Origin: Clostridiales bacterium
GTDB lineage: Bacteria; Bacillota; Clostridia; Oscillospirales; Acutalibacteraceae
Length of the DNA: 5,799 bases
Assembly (NCBI GenBank): GCA_022791355.1
Contig: JAAVYX010000109.1
Span: 1-5,799 of the forward strand
Direction of reading: 5' to 3'
Shown here in pieces: positions 5,716 to 5,799 of this stretch (position 1 is its first letter; every line of letters starts with the position of its first letter). The notes below the pieces were generated by a model. That model did no database searches. It saw only the letters and a list, made by a program, of their open reading frames with translations, and was not told where the DNA came from. The position numbers and the translations under genes are program-made.

Positions 5716-5766
5716 AGCGCGACCCCTTCTTTTCTCGAGCGAGAAAAGAAGGGGGAGAAAAGCGCT
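5716..5766. repeat. Strong 14-bp inverted repeat with tetraloop
   Basis: CCCCTTCTTTTCTC (5723-5736) and GAGAAAAGAAGGGG (5741-5754) are perfect reverse complements around GAGC. An outer pair, AGCGC (5716-5720) with GCGCT (5762-5766), can extend the structure. No adequate T-run follows on either strand, so it is unlikely to be a terminator. It may be part of the leader of a gene beyond the window or a palindromic intergenic element. Confidence 0.6.
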
Positions 5767-5787
5767 CACGGGGGTCTTACCCCCGTG
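5767..5787 (-). terminator. GC-rich hairpin, possible minus-strand terminator
   Basis: CACGGGGGT (5767-5775), loop CTT and ACCCCCGTG (5779-5787) form a perfect 9-bp stem. On the minus strand it is followed by AGCGCTTTTCTCC, a short T-run, so it could end a gene entering from beyond the right edge. The T-run is short and offset, so this call is weak; the hairpin itself is clear. Confidence 0.3.
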
Positions 5788-5799
5788 GCCCCCGCTGCC

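Larger units (their letters stand above)
5256..5799. other. Gene-free, structure-rich 3' region
   Basis: This 544-bp stretch has no open reading frame I believe. Its order is: operon terminator, a 6-bp palindrome TGTGGT-CTTGT-ACCACA (5341-5357), a 13-bp inverted repeat with a TATAAT, several GC-rich hairpins ending in a second terminator, three T-rich tandem repeats, and two strong hairpins at the window end. It alternates AT-rich and GC-rich blocks, unlike the uniformly GC-rich genes. Confidence 0.7.

Noticed and set aside
5767..5799. Conjugation origin or attachment site at the GC-rich palindrome
   Set aside because: Hairpins of this kind are common, and there is no relaxase, integrase or transposase gene in the window to support such a reading.

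Overview
The window holds a compact five-gene, plus-strand cell-envelope cassette from what looks like a GC-rich gut-type member of the Clostridia. An Oscillospiraceae-like host is inferred from the GC-rich genes, strong AGGAGG-type ribosome binding sites, TTG/GTG starts, and AT-rich intergenic DNA. No rRNA or other taxonomic marker is present, so the host assignment is only a guess.

Layout. Positions 1-212 are an AT-rich upstream region with a tandem direct repeat and a degenerate copy of a repeat that reappears, inverted, at the far end of the window. Next come an OmpR/PhoB-family response regulator (213-866), a membrane histidine kinase (TTG start, 870-2285) and an unrecognised single-pass or secreted protein (GTG start, 2272-3018, overlapping the kinase by 14 bp). 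A nested inverted repeat (3023-3094) fills the only real gap in the operon. It contains the ribosome binding site of the next gene and is followed by a T-rich run. Behind it are an alanine-racemase-family PLP protein with a strongly altered C-terminal domain (3103-4194) and a FemX/FemAB-like peptidoglycan branching transferase (4194-5255, overlapping by 1 bp). A good intrinsic terminator follows at 5284-5316.

The last 544 bp carry no convincing gene but are dense in structure: a 13-bp inverted repeat containing a TATAAT, a possible structured small RNA ending in a second terminator (5513-5561), three tandem copies of a GAGGTTTCGCGCCAGAT-type repeat, and two strong hairpins near the window end.

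Working model (inference): the two-component system, perhaps with the extracytoplasmic protein as a signal accessory, senses an envelope condition. It controls a racemase-like enzyme and a Fem-type aminoacyl transferase that change the peptidoglycan side chain. This resembles vancomycin-resistance logic (two-component system plus a VanT-like racemase), but no D-Ala-D-X ligase, VanX/VanY/VanXY or VanH gene is present, so it should not be called a van operon. The hairpin before the racemase gene could separate the regulatory half from the enzymatic half.
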